NCBI GenBank assembly: GCA_022578965.1
Contig: MU400748.1
Coordinates: 1-58,073, forward strand
Reading direction: 5' to 3'
Length of the DNA stretch: 58,073 nucleotides
Origin: Xylaria sp. FL1777
Taxonomy: Eukaryota; Ascomycota; Sordariomycetes; Xylariales; Xylariaceae
Part shown: one piece after another, positions 48,287-58,073 of the stretch
How the letters are laid out: the number at the start of each line of letters is the position of its first letter
How positions within the stretch are numbered: position 1 is the stretch's first letter
The notes under the pieces: model-generated
The model's database searches: none
The model's input: only the letters and a program-made list of their open reading frames with translations
What the model was told of the DNA's origin: nothing
Made by a program: the position numbers and the translations under genes

Positions 48287-48522
48287 TAATAGGTGTTTTT
48301 AGGGGTATAAGTAAAAAAAGTATATATTAAAATAAAGTGAAAAAAAGAAAAGTTATAATTTCTAGTCTGCAGAATAATTTTATTTATATATATAAGTGGC
48401 CTTATTAGGTTAGGTGGCTTTTATTATGCTGGTTTAAGGCAACGTATAGCTTTATAAGCAAGCTACGCACTAGCTTTATAAAATAAGCCAGATTATTGAT
48501 ACACCTTTATAAGGTCGTATTA
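48287..48522 (-). repeat. E2 5' LTR (right)
   Basis: 236 bp, starts TAATAGGTGTT and ends AAGGTCGTATTA. Same length as the left LTR and ungapped against it. Confidence 0.92.
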
Positions 48523-48527
48523 AAAAG
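48523..48527. repeat. Target-site duplication of E2 (right)
   Basis: AAAAG, pairing with 40,674-40,678. Confidence 0.9.
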
Positions 48528-50000
48528 CTAAGATTTTTAGCAAAATTAACTTTAAAAATGCTTATTATTGCTTATATATTTAAAAAAAAAATAAATAAAA
48601 AATAGCATTTTATATATATTATAGCTACTATAAATTTTTAGTTATATTTATAAGTTTATTAAATATTTTTGCTACTTTTTAAAGTTATATATAAAAAGCA
48701 TTTAATAATATAATAAATATATTTTATATTACATATTTTAATAATATGCTTATTTTTTTTTTAAATAAAGATTTTTATATAAAATATATTTAAAACATTA
48801 TTAAAAAGCTATAAAAAGCAAAACTATACGTTAAGCTATTTAAATGCTAATTTTATTAAAAAAAATTAAATTTTTAAGTTATATTATTTTTAGCTAAAAA
48901 ATCAAAATAAACTTTTTATATATAAACATTATTTAGTAATAGCTTATATTAAATATTTATTAATTATTATAATAATTTTTAAAGTTTTATAATTTTTATT
49001 GCTGTTTTATATATAAGTATTATTATATTATTATGCTTTTGTTTAAGTATTTAAAAAAAACGTAATAAAAATAAAGAAAAGTTAAATTTTTTTAAATAGT
49101 TTTAAAAAAAAAGCTTTTAAAAACTTTTAAAATATATTTAAGCAAGCTATTTTTTTTATACATTTTAACTTCAAAAAACAAATATTACTAAAAACTAATT
49201 TTTTTAAAGTAGCTTTTGCAAAAAATTTATTTTAGTAAAATAATTAAAGCATTTTTAAACTAATTACATTTTATTTTTAAAAGCTATTTAAAAAAAAAAT
49301 ATAATATAGTATACTTAACTAAAAAATGCTTGCAATAATAAATTGCTTTAAATATTAGCAGCATTATTTATAAAAAAATAATTTATTAATTAAAGTATTA
49401 ATTAATTATGTTAACTTTTAAGCGTTTATAAAAACGCTAAAGCTTAATAAAAAGCAAGCTTATTAATATTTATTATTAGTTTTTTTTAACTTTATTATTA
49501 AATATTAAGCAAGCAAAAAAAACAAAGCTAATTTTTTTTTATGTTATTTTAATTATATAGCTATTTTACTAAATAATATTAACATTTTTTTAACATTAAA
49601 AAGAAAAGTTATAATAATATAGCAAATTAAAGTTTTTAATTTATATTTTAATACTTAAACTAAAGCTTTATACTTTAAAGCTATATTTGCTAAAAAAGCT
49701 TTTTTTATTTAAGTAGTTATATGTTTATATATATAAATAGCTATAAGCTTAAAAAAATTAAAAAATTTAAAAGCTTTTAAAAAGCTAAAAAACTTTATTT
49801 AAAAAGTTTAAAAAAAAAACTTTAAATGCTATATAATTATAAAGCAATTAAAAGCAAAAAAGCTTATAAATTTTTAATAATTAATAAAAAAATTTTTAGT
49901 TTGCTATAAAAACAAAATTTATATTTTTTTTAAAAAAGCTATATATTTTTAACTTATTAAGTTATATTATAATAATTCTTTAGTTAAATATTTTAGCTAA
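48528..50000 (+). pseudogene. E1 copy 2 reverse transcriptase remnant, 3' part, and RNase H
   Basis: It resumes the polymerase directly after E2 (KIFSKINFKNAYYCLYI reading, collinear with 33,449 onward). The catalytic box YFNNMLIFF lies at about 48,733-48,760. The rest is collinear with 33,449-34,900. E2 split the protein between the LN--TIKNRYPLPLI-type region and the KIDL motif. Confidence 0.8.
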
Positions 50001-50019
50001 AGTTATACTTTAAAACTAT

Positions 50020-50900
50020 TATAACAAAAGTTTTACTAAAATAATATAAAACTAAATATTAAAAAATATATATAAAGTTATATAATTTGCTTTAAAACTA
50101 AAGTAAAATATTACTAAAAATATAATAAACTTAATGCTTTGTTAATATTTAATAAACTTATATAAAAGCTATTTATAAACTTTATTATAAGTTTATTAAA
50201 AATTTTCTATAAAAAAAACTAATTAATGCTATTTTTATTATTATAAATAAATTTATTAAGTTTATATACTTATTTTTAATTAATATTATTATAATTTTAA
50301 TTAAGCTAGCAGTTTTATTTTATTATAAAATTAAATATATTTATAATAGTTTAAAAAGTATTATTTTTAATAAAAGCTTTATTTTTATTAGCTAATTTTA
50401 GTTTAATTTATATTATTATTTAAATGTTAAGCAAAAACTTTTAATAGCATTTTATTTTAAAACTAATAAATAAATAAAACAAATAAACTAAATAATTAAA
50501 AGCTATTTTAAGTGTTTTATAAATAATAAGCAAACTAATTAGCTTTAATTTTTATTTTAAGCTTTTTTTGTTATAAATTTTATTATTAACTTTATAACTA
50601 AACAATTATTTTTTAAAGCTTTATATAATTATATATTAAAATTCTGTTCATTTATTAAAAATAACTTTATATTAAAAAGATTTTTAGCTATATAAAAACG
50701 TTTTAATAAGTTATAAACAATTAAAAACAAAATAATAAAGCAATAATAAATTATAATTAATAAATATATAAAATATTATAATAATAAGCATAAACTTATA
50801 ACTTTTAAAACTAAAAACTTAGTAGTATTATTAATAAAAAATATTAAGTTTAAAAATAAAAAGTTAGCGCTTAAGTTTATTAAACCTTTTTAAATTCTTT
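50020..50900 (+). pseudogene. E1 copy 2 integrase remnant
   Basis: Collinear with 34,950-35,820. It retains AIFIIINKFIKFIYLF at about 50,230-50,276 and the tail reading KYYNNKHKLITFKTKN near 50,770-50,820. Confidence 0.8.
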
Positions 50901-51029
50901 TTATAGTTAGTTTATAAGTACATTATATTAGTTTTTTAAAACAATATAGCTGCTTTTATTTTGTTTTTTTAATTTAGTTGCTTAAGCTTTAACAAGCTAA
51001 ACATAAGCATAGTTTATTTATATTAAACC

Positions 51030-51190
51030 TTAAAAATAAGTTAAAAAAATAAAAAGTTAAAAATATAATAAGTAAAATAACTTATAATAAAAAAGAATAT
51101 TATTTTATTAAGTAAAAAGCTAGCTAATTAAATATAATTAATAAATATTTATTATTAATATTATAGCTTTTAAAGCAATTAAAAACTTTA
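51030..51190 (+). pseudogene. E1 copy 2 chromodomain remnant
   Basis: Counterpart of 35,955-36,115, with the same spacing of TYN, YYFIK and YN but more stops. Confidence 0.7.
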
Positions 51191-52931
51191 AAAAACGCTT
51201 AAATTATAAAAAAAAAACAAAGCTATTAAATTAATAAAATAGTACTAATTTATTATTAATTTAGCTATAAACTAAAGCTTAAATATATTATATATTTTAA
51301 TTAGTTATTTTTTTGTTTTTAATTATATAATAAAAATTATATTTATTACTTTAAGTTTTAAAATATTTGTGTTTTATTAATAAGCTATATATAAAAACGC
51401 TATAAACAAGTTATAATATTTTTATAAAAAAGCTTTAAAATATTAATTATTAAACTTTAAAACATTTTTATAATAAAAAAAGCTAATTAAATACTTTTAT
51501 TTATATTTATTAGCAATAATTAATATAGCTTTATATATATTTTTTTTAAAAAAAATAAAAGCAGCTTTTTAAGCTGCATATTTATAGTTTATAATTTATA
51601 CTTTAAATATAATTAAACAAGTATATTACTAGCGTTAAAAATAGTTTTAATTTTATTAAAAAACTTTATAAAATTAGTTTAAATAAAGCTATTTATAGCG
51701 CTTATATAAAAAAGCTTAATAAGTTAACAAGCTAAAAATTTACGCTTTACTATTAAGTGCTTATATTTAGTATAATATTTTTGCATTATTAATTATTAGC
51801 TAAACTTTATATAAAATAAAAACAAAATAACTTATTTTTATATTGTTAATTTTGCTAATTAATTAAAACTAAGCTTTATAAGTTAATAAAAAACGCAAAA
51901 ATGCTTTTAAAAAATAAAATTATATAGCTATAAAATTAATATAATAATTATTCCAAGTTTTTTAAATAATAGCACGATTTTTATTTATAATAACTTTTTT
52001 ATAGTTGTTTTTTTAAAAAACAAAAAAATAAACAAACTAGTTTAATAACTTTTAAATATATATTATATTAAAATATAATATAATAAATAGCTAACTTATT
52101 AATAAAACTAATTTAAAATAAATATAAATTAATTTATAAGCTTATATAAAATATAGCTATTTATATAGCTTATATAAGCTATTACTTTTAAATTTTTAAA
52201 TTTGCAAACTATATTTAAACGTAAGCTATTTTTTAGTTAAAATGCTTTTTTAAAACGCTTAAAACAAAGCTAATATATTAATAAACTACTTAAAACTATT
52301 GCTTTTTTAATAGTTTTATACTTTTTGTTTTTAGTTTTAATAATTTATTTATAAAGTTTATAAATAAAAGTTATAATAAAAATAAACTAACGTTTAAATA
52401 ACATAAAAATTTTAATATTTATATTAAAATTAAACGTATTTTTTGCGTTATTTATATTAAAATTACATAAATTAGCATTAAAACCTTTATTAAAATTTAT
52501 AAAGTTAAAATTATTTTTATTTTTATTTTTATTTTTTTTTTTATAACTAATAAAAAGCTTAATAATATTTAAATTTTTATTAGAATTAAAGCTGTTTTAA
52601 AAAAAAAAAAACTACTGAAGTTTTTATTTTTATTATTAAAGTTATTAAATTTTTAGCAAAAAAGTTCATTAAAGTTTTGTTTTATAATAAAATTAAATTT
52701 ATTTCTAAATAAATTTAAACATAAAACAAGTTATAATAATTTTTTGCGTTAATATTTATAATTATAGCTTTAATTATAATTATGTTTATATATATTACTT
52801 TTAATTACTATAAGTTTAAGCAATATAATTATAATACAAATAATAATTAAAAAAAAAGCAGAAAAAATATAAAATAAGTATAAAATTAGCAGTAAGAAAA
52901 TAAATAGCTAAAATTAAGTGTTTAGTAGTAG

Positions 52932-52975
<44 letters not shown>

Positions 52976-53143
52976 TATAACAATAAAAATATAAGCGTAA
53001 GCTTTGCTATAAATATAACATAAAACAAACATAACTTAATATATAAATATAAGCATAAATATATAAGTACTTTAATTATTATATTATATAAGCATTTTAT
53101 TTAATATATTATATTTATGCTTAATTGCTTTATATTATTTTTA
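51190..53143 (+). other. Unexplained 1.9-kb 3' region of E1 copy 2
   Basis: Collinear with 36,130-38,063. It contains AGCAGCTTTTTAAGCTGC near 51,560 and the A39 tract. Homology to copy 1 ends at about 53,143. The minus-strand 70-codon frame at 52,816-53,028 reads across the A tract as poly-Phe and is a shadow. Confidence 0.6.
52934..52972 (+). repeat. Poly-A tract (39 A)
   Basis: An uninterrupted run of 39 A. In E1 copy 1 the same tract carries G interruptions, so G-to-A change has probably homogenised it here. Confidence 0.9.
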
Positions 53144-53189
53144 TTAAAATAACTAGTTATTAGTTGTAACTTTTATGTATAGTACGTAT

Positions 53190-53320
53190 AATAGGTTTTA
53201 TATAAAGACTACTCCGTGCAAAGGCTATTATATAAACCGAGGTAATTTTAGTGTTAGCTTAGCTTGTATGCTAGCAAAGTTCTTATACATAAAAAAGAAC
53301 CTTTGCTTTATACGAACTTT
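53190..53320. other. GC-richer patch next to the E1 truncation point
   Basis: Includes CTACTCCGTGCAAAGGC, AAACCGAGG and GCTTGTATGCTAGCAAAG, with short inverted arms GCAAAGG/CCTTTGC and GTTCTTATAC/...AAAGAAC, and two TATATAA-like words. It could be the edge of another element (LTR-like, with TATA box) that shortened E1 copy 2. No partner copy is present in the window. Confidence 0.4.
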
Positions 53321-53710
53321 TTTTTCTTTTAAATAATATGAAACATAAACAGCTTATAATACAAAGATTATTATACTTTGTTTTAGCACATATATATTAA
53401 ATGTACAATTATATAAAGCTTATTTAATACTAATTAGTAGTTATATTTATATTTTTAACTTACTTTTAACGAACTATAAATTAGCTAAAGTAATAACAAA
53501 GTTATATAATATACTTTTATTTTAACTTGTTAAAAAGAAATTTGTTTTTTATATTATGCTTGTTTTTTTTTAACGTATAAATATATTGTTTAGTTTACTT
53601 CTTTTAATTAGCTGAAATAAATACGTATAAACAAAAAAAAAAGAAAATTTAATTTATTTATATATAAAAACTAGACTTTTAACTTATTTATTAGTATTAA
53701 AAACAAAATA

Positions 53711-53742
53711 AAAAAAATAGCAAGCAACTTTGCTATTTTTTT
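53711..53742. repeat. Perfect 13-bp hairpin
   Basis: AAAAAAATAGCAA and TTGCTATTTTTTT are separated by six bases. In AT-rich DNA such hairpins can arise by chance, though the inner GC pairs make this one stronger than most. Confidence 0.7.
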
Positions 53743-55462
53743 TAACTATATTGCTATATAAACACTAAGCAATATATTAATTATATTATTATATAAAAGC
53801 AAAACAGCAATTTATATAACTTAAATATAAAATTAAATATATTATATAATTTAGCTAAATTTATTATGTTTTAAAAAAACAAACAACTGTTTATAACACT
53901 TTTAAAGTTAAAGCTAATTATTTTTACATATAAAAATTTAGCTAAAAATGTTTTAATAAGCATATAATAAATAAATGCTTAAATTAATTTTTAAATATAA
54001 AGTTAAAAGATTAATTTTAGCTGTATAACTAAAATTAAGCTAAATATTAAGCTAGCATTTTATTATATTAACTATTTATATTTTTATAAATTACTAAACT
54101 ATTTTTAAGAAAAGTTTGCTAAAACTTTTAAAAAATAAACAAAAAATTATTTTTAAGAAATTTATTAAAGCATGTAAAGCGCTTTGCTTAAAAACTTTAA
54201 ATTAAAAAGCATTTATTTAACATTAAAAATAACTATTATTTAAAAGCTTATAAAAATAGCTTATAAAAACTTTATAATTAAAAAATTAAAAAAAACTATT
54301 AAATATTTATTATATAACAACTATTTAATTATTAGTAATATTTTTAATATTAAGCTAATAACTAAATACTTTTGTGTATAATAATTAAAACTTCTTAAAC
54401 TATTTATATATTAAACTACTTTTTAAAAACTTAAGTTTTAACGTATAATTTTAAACATAACAACATAAATACTAACTATAATTAATTTGGCTAAATATTA
54501 AACATTAGAATTTTTTTGAGCTATTTGATTTTTATATAATAAAAGCAAGCTATAAACTAATTTTTTAACTAATATACAAATATTTTGTTTAATATTATTT
54601 ACTACAAATATTAAAGCAAAAAACATATGTTTATATAATATTAAATTTAGCTATTAAAAGTACATTTTTAAACTTACTTCTAATAAAGTTCGTATAAAAC
54701 AGATTTATATTTTTTAATAAATATATTGCTTTTTAAAAAAGCTAAAACTTAAGCTAAAACTATATAAGCAAGCTATATAACTTATTATATAATAAAGCTT
54801 ATTTATTTATTGCTACTTGCTAATATATTAAAATTATAAAAAACTAATATTACGTTATATTTTTATATATTTTAAAAAATTATATAAAGAACTTTTTTAT
54901 TAACTATATTAGTTTAAATAAAACCTAAAGTAAAATATACTATATAATAAATATTTACTTTAATATTAATATAAACTATAGCTAGTATTAAGCTAATTAA
55001 ACAATAGTTTTTTTTATATAAATAAAAAAAAAAAACCTAAACTTAGCTTTATATAAAATATTTAAATTAATACTTAATAAACTTAAAAAAGCATAGCAAA
55101 CGTTTAGCGTTAATTATTAAAGCAAAATTTAACTAAGTATAAACGTTATATAAGTATATTAAAGCGTACTAAAATTAGCTATAACATTAATTTTTTAAAA
55201 ACTTATATATAAAGAATTCTTTGCTAATTTATAAGTATGCTTATATATAGCATTAAATAGTATAGCAAAAACTTTTATATAAAAAAACAATAAATTATAT
55301 TTTATAAACTAAAAATATAATTATAATTATATAAACAACTAATAACTTAAATTTATATTAAAGTTATTAAGTTAATTAATTAAATAGCTAAGCTATTTTT
55401 AAAGCTATAATTAAAAAAACTAAAACTTTTATATAAACAAGAAATGCTTTGTTATTTTAAGT

Positions 55463-55574
55463 GCTTTAAACCAAAATAGTTTTTGCGTTTATACTTTTTT
55501 AGCTATATTACCTCTTTACTAATTATAACTTTTTTTATTTTTTTTAATACAAACTTGGAATTTTGGTTTAAAGC
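55463..55574. repeat. Perfect 15-bp stem near the R1 terminus
   Basis: GCTTTAAACCAAAAT at 55,463-55,477 and ATTTTGGTTTAAAGC at 55,560-55,574, separated by 82 bases. The left R1 copy has the same arms with C/T changes. Confidence 0.85.
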
Positions 55575-55639
55575 AATTATGTTGATTTTTCTGCTTACGT
55601 TTTTATTTAATAAATAATAAACCGTAATTTATTTACGCA

Positions 55640-55665
55640 ATAACTTTAAATCTGTTTAAAGTTAT
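55640..55665. repeat. 11-bp palindrome in R1
   Basis: ATAACTTTAAA, a TCTG loop, and TTTAAAGTTAT. The left copy keeps it around 9,150-9,175 as AACTTTAAACAGATTTAAAGTT. Confidence 0.8.
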
Positions 55666-57844
55666 ACTTAATTAATTAATTATTATATTTTATATATAAT
55701 TATATTTTTTTCGTATTTTTTTAACCCTTAGTTCTTGTTGTATTATATATTATAAATTTTTTAACTAAAATATCGTTTTTTTTACTATTATTTTTCTTGC
55801 AATTACTTTATTTGCTTATATAGTTTATTATACTAGCATTTATGTTACTTTTTATATTTAAATTAATTAACTTTTTTAATACTACTTTTATTACTTTTAA
55901 CTTTAAAAATAATTTTAATTATAAAAGCAATAATTTAAACAAAAAATCTAATTTTATACGCTAATAATAAGTTATAACAAATATACAAAAGTACTAGCAT
56001 TGCAATTATAATTAAAGCTATAATTTTTATTAGTTTTTAAAAAAATAGCTTTTATTATAAACTATAACTAATAACTAGTTAAAGCTATAAATACGCAAAA
56101 TAATTAACGTATTAAAAAACTTTAAAGTTTAATAGCATTTTTAAAAAGCTAATATTTAAATAAAATTTAAAAAAAACAATATAAATTATAATATTGCTAA
56201 CATTTTTGCATTTTAAAACAAGTTTTTTACTTTATTTAAACAACTAGCTTTTATTAAATTTAATTTTAAAGCATTTAAACCTTTTAGTATAAAGCTTTGC
56301 TAAGTTAAAAATGTTTATAATACGTAATAAATTAAAAAGTTATTTTGTTTTTTTTAGTTTTAAATTTAAAATGCATTTTTACGTTTTGCTACTTTTTTTT
56401 TAAGTATTTTTATAAATTAACAAATTAAGCATAAATCTTATAATGTAACTAAAGCTAACATGCTGTTTTTTTAAATTACTAAAGCATATATAATTATAGC
56501 TTTATTATTAAGTATATATGTACTTTTAATAAGCAATTTTCTATAATAATTTATTAGTATTTACTTTTATAGTAATAAAATACAAACTTAAATAATTAAT
56601 ATTTTTGCTTAATTTAAAATATATATTAGCTATAAGTTTATTTTAAAACAGCTAAATAAAATAACTAAACAAAATTATATATATAGCAGCTAGTTAACTA
56701 ATGTTTTAATATTTAAATTAATAAATATATAGCTTAACTTAAAGCATATTATTTATAATTTAAGTGCTATATTTATATATAATAATTTTAACTTTAAAAA
56801 CAGTATTTAAAATCTTAGCATAAATTATAAAAATATTATGCAAAATTTAATTAATTGTTTTATAATTGCTAGTTTAAATATGCTTAGCTTATTTATGTAA
56901 TTATAATAGCATACTACTACTTTTTTTAAAAAAAAAATAGCCTTTTTTTTACTTAATGCTAACTTTAGCTTATATAAATAAAATAACTAATTATTTATTA
57001 ATTTATGCTATTTGTTTTTTATTTAAATTATTACATTTAAAAAAGTTTGCTTTATTTTTAAACATTATATAACTGCAAAATAACGTTAGTTATATTTTAT
57101 AAACCTTTATTATTTATAAAAACAAAAAGAAAATATCTAAAGTATATTAAGTTTATAATACTTTATTTTGCACTATTTTAAATTATTAAAACTATAATAA
57201 ACAATTTGCAATAATATATAAAGATTAAAAAACTACATTTTTTATTTAAGCTATAGCAGCTGCTTAAATAAAAGCAAATAATATATATAATTATAAATAA
57301 TAAATGCTTTTTATACTAGCTTTTTTTTATATTACGCTAAATTCTATTTAACTAATTTTTTGGACTTTTTAAGATTTTTTTATAAAATATAACGTATAAT
57401 TTTTTAGTTATAAACAATATATTAAAAAAAATAAAGTTTAGTACTATTAAGCTTTACTATTATTACATAATAAGTTTTATGCTTATATTTTAGCGTTTTT
57501 AATTTATAACTTAATTAAATTTAATATACTATTTTTTAATAAAGTTTAATAAAACTATATTTAAACAGCATTAAAAAGCATAAATTTTATATTACTTAAG
57601 CAAAAAATTATAGCTTTATAGTTTTAATAATTAAAATATATAAGTTAAACAAAAAAATATACTTAAAACAAAAACAAATTAATTAATATTAAGTTTTAAA
57701 GCTATTACTAATATATAAATATTATAAAATATTTATTTGTAATAATTATAACAGTTTAATTTAGCAACTATAAAATGTTATATTAAATTATTTCTTATTT
57801 TTTTATTTTTTTTTATAAAAAAAAGTTTAGTAACTATAAACTAA

Positions 57845-57856
57845 AAATATTATATT
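57845..57856. other. Uninterrupted target site of LINE A
   Basis: AAATATTATATT occurs once here and is the reverse complement of the 12-bp duplication flanking LINE A. Sequence on both sides joins the two halves of the left R1 copy without a gap. Confidence 0.85.
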
Positions 57857-58073
57857 TTGTTTAGTTATTTTATTTTAATGTTATAAAACTAAAACTTATA
57901 ATAAAAATACTATAGTTAAGCTTTATTTAGTATACTATAACTAAAAGCAAATAAAAAGCTATTAATTTAGCTTTAAAGCATATTAATAATACTTTTATAA
58001 TTAATATAAAAAATAATAAAAACTTTACGCAAAATATTTTTATTATATTTAATTAATTAGCTATTATAAGCTT

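Larger units (their letters stand above)
40679..48522 (-). mobile_element. E2, full-length Ty3/gypsy chromovirus nested in E1 copy 2, least RIPed
   Basis: A 7,844-bp element with two 236-bp LTRs and a 5-bp AAAAG target-site duplication. Minus-strand order from high to low coordinate: primer site next to the right LTR, gag, protease region, reverse transcriptase (motif C near 43,680), integrase (about 42,290-41,600), chromodomain (about 41,270-41,120). It keeps clearly more G and C and more TC/GA/GG words than anything around it. It is still mutated: in-frame TAA/TAG stops and Asp-to-Asn changes are present, so it is not autonomous. It is the youngest insertion, or the one least exposed to RIP. 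Confidence 0.92.
38153..53143 (+). mobile_element. E1 copy 2, chromovirus interrupted by E2, 3' LTR missing
   Basis: Collinear with E1 copy 1 from gag to the end of the 3' region. Homology stops at about 53,143, equal to 38,063 in copy 1, which is 90 bp short of where the 3' LTR should start. No LTR follows, so this copy is truncated. E2 (40,679-48,522) splits its reverse transcriptase. Removing E2 leaves about 7.1 kb. Overall it carries somewhat fewer surviving C and G than copy 1. Confidence 0.85.
53144..55449. other. Unidentified RIPed region right of E1
   Basis: About 2.3 kb without recognisable coding text or LTRs. I could not align it by eye to any other part of the window in either orientation, including the 2.5 kb spacer at the left. 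It contains a GC-richer patch at 53,190-53,320 and a strong hairpin at 53,711-53,742. Words such as TTGGC, GAGC and TTTGAT near 54,480-54,530 show that it is less saturated than the left spacer. Confidence 0.5.
55450..58073 (+). repeat. Repeat R1, right copy (inverted, cut by window end)
   Basis: 2,624 bp that match in reverse 6,975-9,369 plus 1,593-1,821. It starts TGTTATTTTAAGTGC exactly where homology to the left copy begins. It is less mutated at this end (for example AAACCAAAAT, CCTCTTTACT). One plus-strand frame from about 56,230 has mostly TAA/TAG stops, but no family was recognised. A TAACA at about 55,974-55,978 could end a 529-bp LTR, but there is no second LTR in the window to test this. 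Confidence 0.8.

Noticed and set aside
948..53028. Short open frames rich in F/I/L or K/N, for example 9,906-10,172, 17,003-17,206, 30,181-30,450 and 37,740-37,985
   Set aside because: They lie in RIPed DNA, and most are antisense or out-of-frame relative to the readable element proteins. They recur at collinear places in each LINE or E1 copy and have no start context or conserved motif. Their composition follows from T-rich or A-rich strands.
53711..53742. Hairpin with T run as a Rho-independent terminator
   Set aside because: The context is fungal nuclear DNA with no adjacent gene, and A/T-rich inverted repeats are frequent in such sequence.
1..58073. Mitochondrial, plastid or AT-rich protist (Plasmodium-like) origin
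   Set aside because: The AT bias comes with mutated multi-copy retrotransposons, transition-only differences and TAA/TAG at Trp/Gln codons. There are no organelle genes, rRNA or tRNA, and no intact long ORFs as a protist genome would have.
55450..58073. R1 as a pogo, Tc1/mariner, hAT or MULE transposon
   Set aside because: I tried reading the best frame for DDE transposase boxes and found no convincing series of motifs. The TG terminus argues more for an LTR-type edge. Left unclassified.

Overview
The window is non-genic, extremely AT-rich DNA of a filamentous ascomycete (Pezizomycotina) type: a dense block of retrotransposons degraded by C-to-T mutation on both strands (RIP, repeat-induced point mutation). 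The evidence is direct. Repeated copies differ almost only by transitions, ancestral TGG, CAA and CAG codons appear as TAA or TAG, and Asp codons of catalytic motifs appear as AAT (YLDD reads YLNN or YFNN). AT-isochore genomes such as those of Leptosphaeria relatives fit, but I cannot fix the species. I found no intact host gene, tRNA, rRNA, telomere repeat or CRISPR array. The open frames present are short and rich in F/I/L or K/N; most are antisense or out-of-frame shadows of dead elements.

Layout. (1) 1-9,369: left copy of an unclassified repeat (R1), split by LINE copy A (1,822-6,962, + strand). (2) 9,370-22,160: about 2.5 kb of unidentified RIPed DNA carrying two more full-length LINEs, B (9,646-14,787, - strand) and C (16,678-21,821, - strand). 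(3) 22,161-53,143: two head-to-tail copies of a Ty3/gypsy chromovirus (E1, + strand) that share the LTR at 38,153-38,345. Each copy is interrupted by a different full-length Ty3/gypsy element on the - strand: E3 (24,461-32,148) sits in the gag end of copy 1, and E2 (40,679-48,522) sits in the reverse transcriptase of copy 2. (4) 53,144-55,449: unidentified RIPed DNA with a small GC-richer patch. (5) 55,450-58,073: second R1 copy, inverted, cut by the window end.

Five insertions can be reconstructed to the base from target-site duplications (TSDs): 12-15 bp for the three LINEs and 5 bp for E2 and E3. For LINE A, E3 and E2 an uninterrupted sister copy of the target lies in the same window, so each pre-insertion site can be read directly. 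E2 is clearly the least mutated, so it is the youngest or the least exposed to RIP.

How the genes work together: each LTR element carried gag and a pol with protease, reverse transcriptase, RNase H and integrase; chromodomains can be read in E1 and E2. The LINE carried an ORF1 with zinc knuckles and an ORF2 with reverse transcriptase. None can encode a full product now. I see no new functional system. The most unusual signals are the context of the surviving cytosines (almost never after a pyrimidine), the shared-LTR tandem with its 634-bp repeated unit, and a conserved 2-kb stretch downstream of the E1 chromodomain that I cannot explain.
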